Source: Cloeon dipterum
Taxonomy: Eukaryota > Arthropoda > Insecta > Ephemeroptera > Baetidae
Assembly (NCBI RefSeq): GCF_949628265.1
Contig: NC_088786.1
Location: forward strand, 36,539,681-36,603,680
Direction: 5' to 3'
DNA: 64,000 bases
Shown: piece after piece, positions 36,078 to 47,923 of the stretch
Numbering within the stretch: the first letter of the stretch is position 1
Layout of the letters: every line of letters starts with the position of its first letter
Position numbers and translations under genes: made by a program
Notes under the pieces: model-generated
The model's input: the letters and a program-made list of their open reading frames with translations, nothing else
The model's database searches: none
What the model was told of the DNA's origin: nothing

Positions 36078-37703
36078 ATGATATTTGGTGCGAGAAAAAT
36101 CCATAAAAACCATTTAATATCAGGCCCGAACTACGGGGTAAGTTTTATTAATTGTTAATATTTGAATGGGGATATTTTTATTGCTATCATCATTTATTGT
36201 AAATGTGATTTTTTATTATTTAAGTAATTTCACTGTCTTGATTACTAATACTTCAACCACGAGACGAATAATTGCACTGCCAAAAGACGCATTTCTGTCA
36301 CGGCTCCACGTACCCACAGTATATTTAAATTCCGTCTTTGAGGAGGTTTCTGAGCACCGAGTTAGCGGAATAACTACCCGCTCTCTTGTTAAATTCTTCT
36401 ATTTTTTTTTAATTTACAATTGGCACGTTATTATAATTCGATTATTTATTTATGCTTTCAGATTGCCAAGCTAAAAGCTACGAGAATGGAACTTATGGGA
36501 CGTTCCGTAGTAGATATGTTCACCAAGAACGTCGGAGCTGCCAGGCTTCTTTTCGAACATCGTCGAAACAAGTCCGCTTCGAACGTGTGCAATCCGCTCG
36601 ACTTTTGCGTCAGGTCGAACAATCTGGAGTGGGCAAAATTTTTCTTCCAGTTTGACCGTGAGGAATTAGTGAGTTCAAACACCCTGTTGCTGGCTGCCAG
36701 GTACGCAGACGGAAAAATGTGGAACTGGTTGTTTAGAAACGCCGTCGATGACGGTTCCTTGGACTCTTATTGGAAACATTTAATCTTGCGCTTGGCTGCC
36801 AGTAACAAAGAGCACGGACATGAGGTCATCCCCCTCCTTTCTCGCTACAAGTACCACGTGAACGATGTGGGGCTCGATGGGAAAACTCCTCTGACCATCG
36901 CCCTGGCCGACCAGAACATCAGGGCGGCAGAGCAGCTGATCAGGATTGGTGCGAGTATTCAATTCAGAGTGGCAGGCTACAATCTGCTGCAGATCTGCGC
37001 CATCAACAGCCTGACGGACAGCGTGAAATTCCTGTACGAATTAAACGAGCGAGTTTTGGTCCGGCAATTTTCAACTTACGGAGAAAGCATTCTCATGGTG
37101 GCCGCCATGTTCGGGACCAAGGAGATGTGCGAGTGGCTCCACGACGAGAAGCAACAAAAGAAGGAGGCCGTCTGCAACAAGTTCAACGCGACTGTCACCC
37201 ACTACGCCGCGTACAACAAGAAACACGGAATCGAGATCATCGACTTCCTTGGTCGCGACATCGTCCTTAAACAGGTGCACCACAAGAACCAATTCGGCGA
37301 GACGCCGCTGCACTGCGCCCTCAAGTCAGGAAATACCGCCGTGGCGAGCCATTTGATCAACGAATACAACGCCGACCTGCGCGTGAAAACGCGCAAATTG
37401 AATCTGCTTCACTTCTGCGTGATGAATAACCAGCTAGAAAGCGCCAAATTGGTCCACAAACTAAATAGAAACCTGATCAAGATCAGGGGCCAAGGAGGGA
37501 AGAACCCTCTGCACGTTGCTGCTGAGTACGCTGATCTGGAACTTTGCCTGTGGCTCGTCGAACAGGGCGTTAACCCGATGCATACGACCTTTCAGGGAGA
37601 GACCGTACTCAACCTCGCCAGGGACAATGAAGACGTGCGGACTAATTTCAATAAACTGTTGTCCTTATATTATAAGCTTAAAAAAATCGAAATTCCAAAA
37701 TAA
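36078..37703 (+). CDS. Ankyrin-repeat protein
   Basis: Main exon 36462-37703, acceptor GCTTTCAG. An upstream exon ending at 36137 (donor GTAAGT) joins in phase 0. Start choices: ATG at 36078 (MIFGARKIHKNHLISGPNYG joined to IAKLKATRMELMG), an earlier in-frame ATG at 35925, or ATG 36486 in the main exon (405 aa). The joined product from 36078 is 434 aa. Ankyrin units are visible as DGKTPLTIALADQNIRAAEQL, YGESILMVAAMFGTKEMCEW, FGETPLHCALKSGNTAVASH and GGKNPLHVAAEYADLELCLW, each followed by L...G/N. The protein is mostly ankyrin repeat with a short basic tail (YYKLKKIEIPK). No membrane segment or second domain, so it is probably a soluble interaction scaffold. Its coding part is clearly GC-richer than its flanks. 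AATAAA near 37725. Confidence 0.85.
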
Positions 37704-38160
37704 AGTTCCCGCCAGTTTTTGTTTAAATAAACTTGAAAATTTCTCCCATGAAAATACTTATTTTTTAATTTCAATCTCTTTGTTCCATCTACATCAAATA
37801 ACGAAACCTAAATCTGCAAAATTCGCATAATTTCAAGGAAACAATATTATTTTTCTAATCAGTCTTAGAGGGATCAACGCAGTTCAGAGAAATTCATCCT
37901 AAAAATAACCAAAAAATATCAATTTTGTAATTTTTATTGTGTTTTGAATGTGGGAGTGTACAGGGGCATATAGCTGCTCTGCTGATCCGCAATAAAATTT
38001 ATTTTTAAATCTAAAATTTCCTTGGTTCAGAAATTTAATATTCCTCAAAGAGAAAAACAGGGATGTCGCAGCAGGCTCGGAAATCCAAGTGATAAACTGC
38101 AACATTAATTTTATTTATTTATTTTTTGACAGGAAGATAAAAATAATAAAAAATTACTCT
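37704..38160. other. Intergenic, no gene seen
   Basis: AT-rich. The minus-strand frame at 37899-38105 may be 3' UTR of the next entry. Confidence 0.35.
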
Positions 38161-38442
38161 CTAAATTTGTCTCTTTCCTTGAAAAATTAAATATTTAAAA
38201 CTTCCAAAGCGATGTTTAATTTTTATAAAAATGATTGCTGCAAATGAGGACATTCGACCGCCGGCACAATTTAAAATGCAGGCCAATAATTTGTTGTGGC
38301 ACTCCCTGGCCTGATCTGGCTCAACGCGCGCCCACAGACAACGCAAAACAACACAAAAAATTGCGACGGCGGCGATGACGGCAACAATTTTTCGTCTTTC
38401 GCGCGCCGCGCCTTGGGGTAGATCAGTGCTAGGATTGACCAT
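38161..38442 (-). CDS. Possible small membrane protein (93 aa)
   Basis: Frame with a basic stretch (RERRKIV), a hydrophobic segment (KIVAVIAAVAIFCVVLRCLW) and a Cys-containing part (ECHNKLLACILNC). It could be a type II signal-anchor protein. The last part (HRFGSFKYLIF) is AT-rich and less protein-like. No homologue recognised and no splice support; a modest call. Confidence 0.3.
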   Translation of the reverse strand: MVNPSTDLPQGAARERRKIVAVIAAVAIFCVVLRCLWARVEPDQARECHNKLLACILNCAGGRMSSFAAIIFIKIKHRFGSFKYLIFQGKRQI

Positions 38443-38519
38443 ATAACAAGTAGATCATTGAATTAAATATTTGTGGACTTAAGCAATACTGCTAATTAAT
38501 CTCTATAATGTGCAACATT

Positions 38520-38750
38520 GAAATTTCAGACCTAGCAAATTTAAAAAAAATATTGAACGATTTGACAGCAATTTATTTACCAAATTTTGATCCTTTTTTG
38601 CGAACTATCCAACAGTGTGCGAATTAAGAGCTAAATTATTAACCTCCAGGATATTTATTACAAAAAAGAGACATCATTTTGATGCTCACCGCTTGATTAG
38701 CATGCAAATTTTGGATCCAATTCTCTCAGAAAATTCAAACTGCGAAAAAG
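38520..38750. repeat. Inverted repeat partner 2
   Basis: Reverse complement of 31570-31790. Confidence 0.6.
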
Positions 38751-39572
38751 TCGCTTAGAGCCCGCAGGTATTGACTGTAGGATTGATCTGCTATGTATCG
38801 TGGACCTCGAAAATCAAACTAAGAGTGGTGAGTTTGCCCAATTAAGGTTTCCTGGTCGGCTACCAACAACAACGACGTCCGCTTCCGGAGGTCATCCACT
38901 CTGAGGGCCTTTAAAACATAAATAGATTTTACGGTCTTCTTTATCATACATTTTTCGTGTGATTAGAAGGTAAATCCAAAATGGCGGCAGAGGATGCTGC
39001 ACGATGAATAACAAAAATGCTGTGGGTCCTTTAGTGCGACGCGGGGGGTGCGCATCTCCTGATCTGGGGATATGAATGCACTTCTCTCTCTCTCTCGGTC
39101 TTTTGTTGATTTTAGGTCAGTGCATAAATTATATTATGCACCCCCTGGACCTTAGAAACTTGTAGGCTGTTTTTATCTTTTTATTGCCACCGACTTTACA
39201 TGTACAAAACCGGCAACAATCTTGCACTTAGAAAAATCTAATCATTTCTTGTGTGAACATTTTATTTTGTGAAATTTTTTTATTTTCAAAAAAGGAAAGA
39301 ATCCATCTTTACAAATTGATTAAATTATTTATTATCAGTGAATCAATGTTCACATTAGCTGGCGAATTTTACGAATAATTTAGGCCGTAATTAGGTAATG
39401 TTTAAATTATTTTATTGAGTCACATCATCTAAATCTCATTTTTATCTCCGTCCAAGCGCAATATATTCAACCAACGATATATGAATGCTGGCAGCGGCCG
39501 GGTTAAGAATAATTTTATTAAATTTGCAGATGGAGGGGTCAATAAATAAAAAAATTAAATACGAATATAACC
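38751..39572. other. Intergenic, no gene seen
   Basis: Holds a (CT)n run near 39080 and a G-rich patch GTGCGACGCGGGGGGTGCG at about 39035 resembling 9841. No supported exon. Confidence 0.4.
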
Positions 39573-39970
39573 AGCCCGTTGGCTCGCATTGTTAAGGCAC
39601 TCTCAGGAGTGTCAAAGCAATGAGAGGTATTTGACAGTTCGGAGATCTAATACTGCGGCTACCCAATGTCAGAGATGGCAAAAAGGTGGTTAGTTCAGTG
39701 ACTCGAAATGCTCGAATTGCTCAACGGGCTGCTTTGCACCTTTCCAGCATGCGTGATTCGGCTTCACGGGACGAATGTCTAGCGTTTCAATGCAGTCCTC
39801 GGTGCGGAAGGCAAGTGACCCTTCAGTGGGCTGGGTCCCTGTGCGGCCTGGTGCGCCCATGTTATCCGTTCGCGGTGTTATTGGGACCCGGGTTTCAGCA
39901 TTCGTGCTAGTGCAGTGCGCGCCCTTCCCGGTCCTCGGACAGGGATAAAAAGAGCAAAAAAAATATCGCT
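39573..39970 (+). repeat. Dispersed repeat R1, copy
   Basis: From CGTTGGCTCGCATTGTTAAG through CGAATTGCTCAACGGGCTGC and TAGCGTTTCAATGCAGTCC to GGATAAAAAGAGCAAAAAAA. Very close to 47335-47715. The common A-rich 3' end suggests a retroposon. Confidence 0.75.
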
Positions 39971-40409
39971 TTCGGCCTTGCATATATAAATATATACACT
40001 GGTAGTTAGAAAAAATCCGTTTTAGCGGGAGATGCAGCATAGGGACAAAAAACAAAATGTCAGGATGTACCTGACGATATATTACGGTCGCTTTAATTGT
40101 CGTGCAATGACGTGAATTTCAGGGGAGAGTGGAGGAAGAAACTCACGAGGTGCGAATGTGTGGGTGCGAGCAGGTTGAGTGCTCGCGAGATCGAAGGACA
40201 CTTTTTGTGTTGCCTTTATTGTTACCTGCTGACAATGAGTTTTTGAGAAATTGGGGGCAAGAAAAGAGAAATTTAGAGGCAAAGCGCTGGTCATTAAGCA
40301 GTGCATCAAGGTCGAGCAAAAATGCGTGCCGTAAATCCGCTCCCGTCATTGTATAATATCGGCGCACAACCATTATTAACGCGATCGCAATATCGTCAGC
40401 AGGTGTAAA

Positions 40410-42236
40410 TTTAGAGCGTATTCAAGAAAGGTTTTTCTGTTCCTGTTCCATATTTGGATTTCCGGTCCTGTCCTGTTCATGTTTTTCCTGTTTTTTTCTT
40501 CTCAAATTTCAATTCCATTTCAAGTGGAATGATAGTGATTTTTTTTATTTTAAAAAGTGAAATTTCATGTAAAGTTAACCCTAACCGACCTATTTTTTCC
40601 ATGTACATCTGACCTAAAGTGCCCCAAAATCCAATTTTTCGAATATTACCGGTTACGCCCTCTTTTTTTAGCATAGGAAATTAATTGCTTCCGGGGAGAG
40701 CAAAGTTATTAAATTTAATAGCGATCGAGAAGAGAAAAAATAAAACTCCCAAGTCTAGACAATTATTTTGTTTTCAAAAAGTGCAGATTTACGAAAGGGG
40801 TTTGTGTTTGGCTTCATTAAAATTCACCTGTTCACAGTAGCGTTAAATACTGCCTAAATTCAGAGAGCTGATTAAATTTCCAGTTTTCCGTAAATCAGCA
40901 AAATTTTCTCAAATTTAAAATTTTTAAAAAAAAGTTCGTCTGAAAATTTCAGATGTCCGTTAAAGAACGTTCAAAAATTTTTTGTGAAAAATCAAAATAC
41001 CCAAAATTAAGTTAATTTATTCAAGAATCATGTCAGAAAAATGTTTCTTTCATTTAAATAATTTCAACGATTTTCAGAGGCAAACTCGGACCCTTATGGC
41101 TATCAGAGACTGCGTATAATACAAATAAATTTTTTATTGATTTTCAAGGACAGATTCATTGGCTACCATGTGCGAAAATTTCAAAATTTTCTGATAATGA
41201 AAACGTAATTAAAATGATAATTGAGTTGCGCGCCGGCCACCTTCTGTAACGCAACCAGAAGCGACGGCGTGAAACGCCCCCCTCTCTTGGCCAGCAGCGC
41301 TGGGCGCTGACCAATCAGATTGTTTTTGCCAATTTTCTCCGAAATTTACATTGCTGCACTATGTTTTCTCACATGATTTGGAATCCTCTCATCGAGATTT
41401 ATCGGACAGCCAGAGTCTTTTTTTGGGGAAATGCTGAATTTCAGAAAAAATCGTGATTGCGCAATTCCGTTGAAAATTCTCCATTTAAAACAATGCTAAG
41501 TTTAAGGCCGATTTTCTCGGAAATTTACAGTGCTGCCTATCTATTTTTTTAACTGTACATGATTTTTAGGACCCAATCTGTATGCGTGTTAAAGGATTTT
41601 GCGGGGAAATTCACTATCATTCCTCTTTAATAAATTGATCTTTTATAATTTTTATACCTATTTTTTTGTTTGCTTTTAATTATTTGATACTTCCATTTTA
41701 ACAGATTTTCAAAGTTTTTGAATTGTGTCTGTTGATATATAATTAGTATAATTACTAATTATTCATCCGATTCCCCATTATGAACTGAACGGAAAATACT
41801 ATGCGCACCCGCACAGAATTATAATATCCAAGAAAGGATTTCAAAAAATTCTTAAAATGAAAAAATTGCAGAAAATCACGAAAAAATGTTATTTTTATAT
41901 ATATTCAGTAGATTGTTTTGGTAAAATGCTTGATGGATCGAACACCGCACTGACTATAATTAAAGAGTTGTGCTTTTAAAAAAAAATCGAGCAAAATTGT
42001 TGATAATTTTTAGGCTAACTATTTATTTTCATGAAAGAAAGTAACCATTGTAAAGCAGTATCAAAATGAATAGTTATGCTGTCTATAAATGAGATATATT
42101 TGATATAAAAGACCAAGAATGGAATTGTTTTGAAGCAATATTCCTGTCTTGTCCTGTTCCTGCCGGAATTCCTGGAAAAAGCAGGAATTCTTGTTTCCTG
42201 TTTCCATCCTGTCTTGGAATACGCTCGCAGCGAGCG
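40410..42236. mobile_element. Possible DNA element with imperfect inverted ends
   Basis: Left end GAGCGTATTCAAGAAAGG followed by TCTGTTCCTG; right end is the inverse of GAGCGTATTCCAAGACAGG followed by AAACAGGAA. No matching target duplication seen and no transposase frame. An M3 fragment (about 41320-41634) lies inside. Confidence 0.3.
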
Positions 42237-42966
42237 TTGGGGTGGCCGCAGCAGTGGCGGCCAGCGTGCAGTGGCCAGCACCGGGAGCGGCGGGGCGACT
42301 GGCCGGCATGTGACACGCTTCTCAATTTGACAAGTAGTGCAAAACAAGACCGGAAAAGGTTTTCAATATCTACAAACTTAATAAAATTATCCAATCCCCC
42401 GCGCCCAAATATTTTTTATTTTGGGATTTATGTATGACTACTTTTTAAGAACAAATAAATGCGTGTTGATTTTAATTGAGAAGCGGCTCACAAATAAGAA
42501 AAAGAGGGCGGTATTTCGTAAGGTTATTGTCATTGTGTAACTTATTCCTAAAATTTCGTAACCCAGCAATCCCTTTTAATTTATATATAGCGCTTGGATT
42601 TCGGCACAGAGGGAGGGAAAGGAAGGGAGGGGGCAGCGTGAAGAAATCTGGCATTTTTTTTCTCCCTCTCGCTGGAAATTTCATCATTGTCACGCTCACG
42701 ATAGAAGAGTAAACACTCCAAGCACCGCGTCATCACTCTTGTGGGACTGCCTCAACGCCAGCAAAACAATCTGGTACATTTTTATCATTCATTCTTATAT
42801 TGCTCTTTATTTCTTTGCCAACGACAAAATCCGAAAACCTCAGTAGTTTCCTGAGCTTCCAATTGTGAAAAACAATTCCTTTTCCCCCAATTTACTTAGT
42901 ACGGTGTGCGCGCCCACTTTGTTTCGAAATGATGATAGTGCTGCCTTGCGCAAAAGTAATGCACTG
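42237..42966. other. Intergenic, no gene seen
   Basis: Contains a GC-rich patch at 42237-42320 and no supported exon. Confidence 0.4.
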
Positions 42967-44650
42967 CAAGCCCGGACTGGTAATCGGGCGCACCGGGTGA
43001 AACCCCGGTATGGGCCGCGGCCCAAGCGGGCCGCCCGGACCTCCCAAATATATCCAAGACTGTCAAGCAGCATTCGCGTTTGTGGCTGTCGCGGCCCATA
43101 TTTTTTGTGTGGTTTTTCCGCGTTGGGACTGGCGCAACACAAGTTCAATTCTTTGTTTTGGCTAAAATATTTTCAAAATGAAAGGAAAAAATCTTGAAAA
43201 TAAAAAATCTATAAATAAATTTTCATTTTTTGTTGCGCTTGTTGCATGCCCACCGGCCCACCGCTTGGGCCGTTCGGCCCGCTCCTCGTTAAATTCATAT
43301 TATCATATTTTTATTGGGGAATGAGCACTCGGGAAAAACTATCATATCCTTGATTTTTCCGTCTTTGCACACAGGAATAAAAATTAAATCGAGAGCTTGA
43401 TCAGGTACAAGGACTCGGCGGCCCCCACTTCGAGAGTGAAAATTTCGCTTTGCGTGTTTCAAACTAGCTCGGAGACCATTAAATGCATTTTTGGGCTACG
43501 TTTTAATTAGATTTTTTGATGAGAATAGGCCAACAAACGGCTGAAGGAGCTAAAACTTATTTTTTCCTTTTTCGAAATTTTGACCGGCGGCTGGTGTGCC
43601 TGGCGAGCTTAAACCAAAGCGGCTGGCCGAGATTTTGGGAGGCTGGCTGATCTGAGTGCTCTCTAGCATACATTTATATTTCTATTTGGAAATCGAATAT
43701 TTAAAAAAATTTCAAGAAAAAAATTAATGTCCCACAGATTTGTTCAAAAGGTAAAAAAGTTTTATTAATCTGACAAAAAAATTTATTGCTCTGAACTTCT
43801 GACAAGAGTGAATTTTGAGCAACACACAGATTTTAGCAACGCAACCTTATTCAACTGTCAAGTTTTCCCAGTTTTCCAAAATAATTGGGCCAGAATAGGT
43901 CGATTATTGATGTATTTGACGTCACTCCATCCATTTCAGATGATATGTATATATTTATGCTGCACAGCTAAATAATCCGTACAATTAAAAATCAGTTGAC
44001 ATGAATGGCAGCTTCCTCGGTGAATAACGAGCTGTCTATATGTTTTTCCGTATTTCTACAGAAATATCCTGCTCAACTATAATTTCGGCTACAGGTTGTA
44101 GTTCTAATTCATGAGCTTCCTGTCCCGAATAGGGGCTGAGCAGGACATTATTTTTGTAGAAACGCGGAAAAATAAACAGCTCGCTATCAGGGTTGTATTT
44201 GCTTTAATATTACCACCCGATTTTTTTCACCACTCAATTTTTACCAATGTCAATTCAAGAAATGAATTTATTCCATTTTCCCCTTATGAAAATCTAAGAA
44301 TTTTGGTCGGGAGTGGTCACGATTTCCTCTACTGTACACATTTTTTCTTTTAAATTGCCATTTGCTGCCTCAATTTCTCCAAAAGGTTCTCTAAAAAAAT
44401 TTGCAGTCGAGGTCATGAGCAAATAATTAGAAAATTATTGAAAACTCAGATGCCAACATGGCGTTCAAGAAAATGGTAAAAAATTGAAAAAAACCTTTTT
44501 ACCACTGCACCGCGTTTTTTTTTAATGCCGGTCTTTTTCAACCCTGCTGTCTATCCACCGAGGAAACTGCCTTTCATTTCAATTGAAAATTATAAAAGTT
44601 CGGGGGGTAGTGGGCCGCGGTGGCTTGGTGGGCCGCGAAAATCCACAGCC
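42967..44650. mobile_element. Non-autonomous hAT element, copy B (inverted relative to copy A)
   Basis: Starts CAAGCCCGGACTGG (one mismatch to the copy A terminus) and follows the reverse complement of 1441-3173 along its length, including GGTAATCGGGCGCACCGGG and CGCTGTCGCGGCCCATA-like blocks. The right terminus is missing: homology stops near 44645, exactly where a perfect palindrome begins. Confidence 0.8.
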
Positions 44651-44703
44651 CCCGGTTAACTTTCGGAGGTGCATTAGTAATGCACCTCCGAAAGTTAACC
44701 GGG
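44651..44703. repeat. Perfect 53-bp palindrome
   Basis: Arms of 26 bp (44651-44676 and 44678-44703) around a single G, beginning CCCGGTTAACTTTCGG. No mismatch. It replaces the right end of hAT copy B. Confidence 0.9.
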
Positions 44704-45693
44704 TGCTGGGGATTGAAGAGAAATTTAGAAGATGCACCGATTTAATGAAATTTAGAAGACGCTTTGAATTTATAAATATCACGAGTGCGGTCCGAATTTA
44801 TGTGACTATTTAGTAAAAAAGGCAGAAGCGGCAAAAAACAATTGTGTCACAATTTTCGCCTTTCGGTGGTAGAGCACGTGTCATATGATTGCCTGTTGGG
44901 GTTGGGGATGGACTTGTTCTAGAAATTTCATGTGCTCATCTGTGGCGAACAGCGCGCTTATTTTGTTGCACCCAGGGAAGAGTAGGAATAAATTATAACG
45001 CCACGTGGGCGATGGGCGCGAAGAGAGAGGAGAGAAGAATAGTGGCGCGGCGGGCCAGCTGATCGAGAGAAGGAAGCGGCAGGCGCGGGCACCTGAAGGG
45101 AGAGAGAAAAAGACACGCAAGCGGGCCAGCTGGTCGGGCTATAATATACGTAAGTCTTTCCATCCAGCCAAACCCTCATCCTCCGATAGCCGCCCTTCCC
45201 CTCTCCTGGCACCGTTATTTTGCCGATTATTCTCCTCCCTCGTACTCGTCATTTTATATTGCGGTAAAAAATAAATAACCCGTTGAATTCAGCGTCGCTC
45301 CTCCCATTCAATCCAGCACATTGTTGGCATAGGTGGCAGTGAACCTGCGGCACCGCCGGCGTACCGCACGCGCCACCCAGTCACAGTAAGAATTTTATCA
45401 GTCTCGTCTGCGTTTTAAGTGGTTTTATGCCCCCAATTAAATCGCTGCCCTATCCCACTGGGTTAAAAAAATCACTCAATCGACGTAGAACAGTTCCAAA
45501 CGCGGCTGGTGAACGCGGGGCGGTGCAGAATGACGGGTCCACCCTCGCACCCTCCGGTCCATCAGAGAATTAAAAATAAAATTTGCGACGTTACAAAATT
45601 TTGGTTTTCGGGGCTTCGGGGTTTAATTGCTGCACCCGGCGATGCGCTTCACAATCAGTGGTGCGTGTCTGCCCGTGTGCAATTTTTCAAAAT
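44704..45693. other. Intergenic; possible untranslated first exons
   Basis: GC-richer. A CTATAATATAC sequence followed by GTAAGT at about 45151, and CCACCCAGTCACAGTAAG near 45380, could mark non-coding 5' exons. No coding exon supported. Confidence 0.3.
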
Positions 45694-46103
45694 TTAAAGT
45701 GGAATGATGCTGGGCAACAATTGAAAATTATTTGAATTTTTGGATGCCATAAACAATTTGTTGAACAATTTGCAATAGTAAAAACGACCCTTCCTACATT
45801 AAAAATTCAAATTTTGCCAATTTTCTCCGAAATTTAGAGTGCTTGGACATATTTTCTTGGCATATTCCGATTCCTCTCGTCGAGAACTGTCCAACGGTGT
45901 ATGCCACTTATTGGGGAAACTCTTGGTTTTGAAATTAAATCGGATTTCAAGTAAGGAGACAGTCATTACCATTTGAAAAGCACGCTAACTTTCAAGCCAA
46001 TTTTCTCAAAAAATTACAATTTATGCTTTAACTGAATCCTAAGGGATGAGTATGCATTGGCAACAAGCATTTTCCAGGCTTTTCCAGTATCATTCCTCTT
46101 TAA
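45694..46103. mobile_element. MITE-like element M3, copy 2 (inverted to copy 1)
   Basis: Starts TTTAAAGTGGAATGATGCTG and ends CCAGTATCATTCCTCTTTAA; interior matches the reverse complement of 10278-10725 throughout. Confidence 0.7.
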
Positions 46104-47334
46104 TCACTTTTAAAAATACAGCAGCTTTTTCGGTTTTATTTAGAAGATTTATAAACGTGATTTTCGAACTTTCCCCTAAACAATACAACATGGGAAATCG
46201 AAAATTGGCGATTTTTCGAAACGTGGACCCAGCATAAAATGTTTTTAGCGTTTTTAACCACCGGAACCAACCCAACGCGTAGATAAATTAAATATTTATA
46301 AATGAAACTTTACGCCTTTTCCGTCTTTTTAACACGAAATTGGTTTCATATAATCACAAGCACTCGTCCGAAATTACGATCAATAATATTGGATGACGAA
46401 ATAAACTTTTAAACGGCCATACAGGCGGGAGTGAATCTCATTGTCAAGTATAAAAAATAAAAAGGCACCTCACGACACTCCCTTGACTCCCTCTCACGAG
46501 CGCGTGACCTCGCGCACACAAATCCGCCTTCGTGAGGACACGCTCCCCGCTCGGTGACCAAAAGCTCTTCTTTAATTCCTTCTCCACGCACTAGTCCACT
46601 CCGCAACACTTAATAATTGAAATAATCGATAAAAGAATAAGCTCAGAACTCGTGAGAGAAGGAATGCATGCCGGCAGGGAAAGGCCAATTGCTAGAAACC
46701 TCGGAATTTTTAATTTTCATTTTTTGACACATTAAATAAATTGTATATTCTATTTTTCTGTCTAAAATTAACCAAATTGAGGTGATTATCAGAGTTTTAC
46801 CTGACGATATATACAATCAATAATAATTGATACGTGCCAAAGTAAATATTCGGGCGCCCAACAGGGGAGAGCGAGGAAATCACACACTCAAGTATTATAA
46901 AAGGCATGCAGGTGTCTCGCGAGCGTGCGACCTTCTCGCACGCACAATACATTCGCTCTCCTTACAACACGCGATTAATTGCGGGCATACGGCGTACCCC
47001 ATAATACTCTTCTGTTATTTCACAACTTTGCTTTTGTTGTCTACAGCGCATTGACAACCAGAAAAGCGGCAAGCGGGCCAGTGCAGGTAGCCCAGTGGAT
47101 TAAGGTTTGCTCCTTCTGTTGCAGCCTGATCTGATAATTATTTTAAGAATGGCCTGTCGGGAAAGTGCGCTAGTTGACAATGTTAATAGCTCTAAAAAGA
47201 AGGGTGACTTTGAATCTATTGTCAACAAATTGTAAAGACCAAGCGTCACGCGTGTGTTCGTAGTTTTTACTTCGGGGAAATAGATTGTGTACCTTTGAAG
47301 GTTAGGTATACAGGTAGCGGAAGAAAAAGCATAA
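46104..47334. other. Intergenic; possible tRNA-like head of an R1 element
   Basis: Near 47088 the sequence GTAGCCCAGTGGATTAAGG fits a Pol III A box (TRGCnnAnnnGG). No good B box follows. It might be the 5' head of the R1 copy that starts near 47335. Confidence 0.25.
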
Positions 47335-47715
47335 ATTTAGCTCGTTGGCTCGCATTGTTAAGGCATTCTCAGGAGCAATGGGAGGTATTTGAGCAGTTGG
47401 GAGATCTAATACTGGCTACCCAATGTCAGAGATGGCAAAAAGTGGTTAGTTTAGTGACTCGAAATGCTCAAATTGCTCAACGGGCTGCTTTGCACCTTTC
47501 CAGCATGCGTGATTTGGCTTCACGGGACGAATGCCTAGCGTTTCAATGCAGTCCTCGGTGCGGAGGCAAGTGGCCCTTGAGTGGGCGGGGTCCCTGTGCG
47601 CCCATGTTATCCGTTCGCGGTGTTATTCGCACTCGGAATTCAGCATTCGTGCTAGTGCAGTGCGCGCCCTTCCCGGTCCTCCGGTCCTCGGACAGGGATA
47701 AAAAGAGCAAAAAAA
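47335..47715 (+). repeat. Dispersed repeat R1, best copy
   Basis: From AGCTCGTTGGCTCGCATTG to GGATAAAAAGAGCAAAAAA. Its 155-codon open frame is not conserved in frame with the other copies. Confidence 0.75.
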
Positions 47716-47923
47716 TAAGGAAGAAAATGAGAGTGAAGGAATTGAATTTTTTTAGTGTCTAGATTGATAGAAATGATGTGAAATTCAAAAACGTTGTTGC
47801 TAAAACTCTTCTACGACCATTTTATTTGACTTTTCCCCAATTCAGATAGCAGAAATTAAATTTAGGGTTTCAAAAAATAACTGCGATTTAAAATAAAAAT
47901 ACTTTCAATGCATTTTACAGAAA

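Noticed and set aside
47085..47140. tRNA gene
   Set aside because: A-box-like sequence only; no B box, no cloverleaf.
47295..47762. 155-codon open frame in repeat R1
   Set aside because: The frame is broken in the close copy at 39573-39970; the repeat is not under coding constraint.
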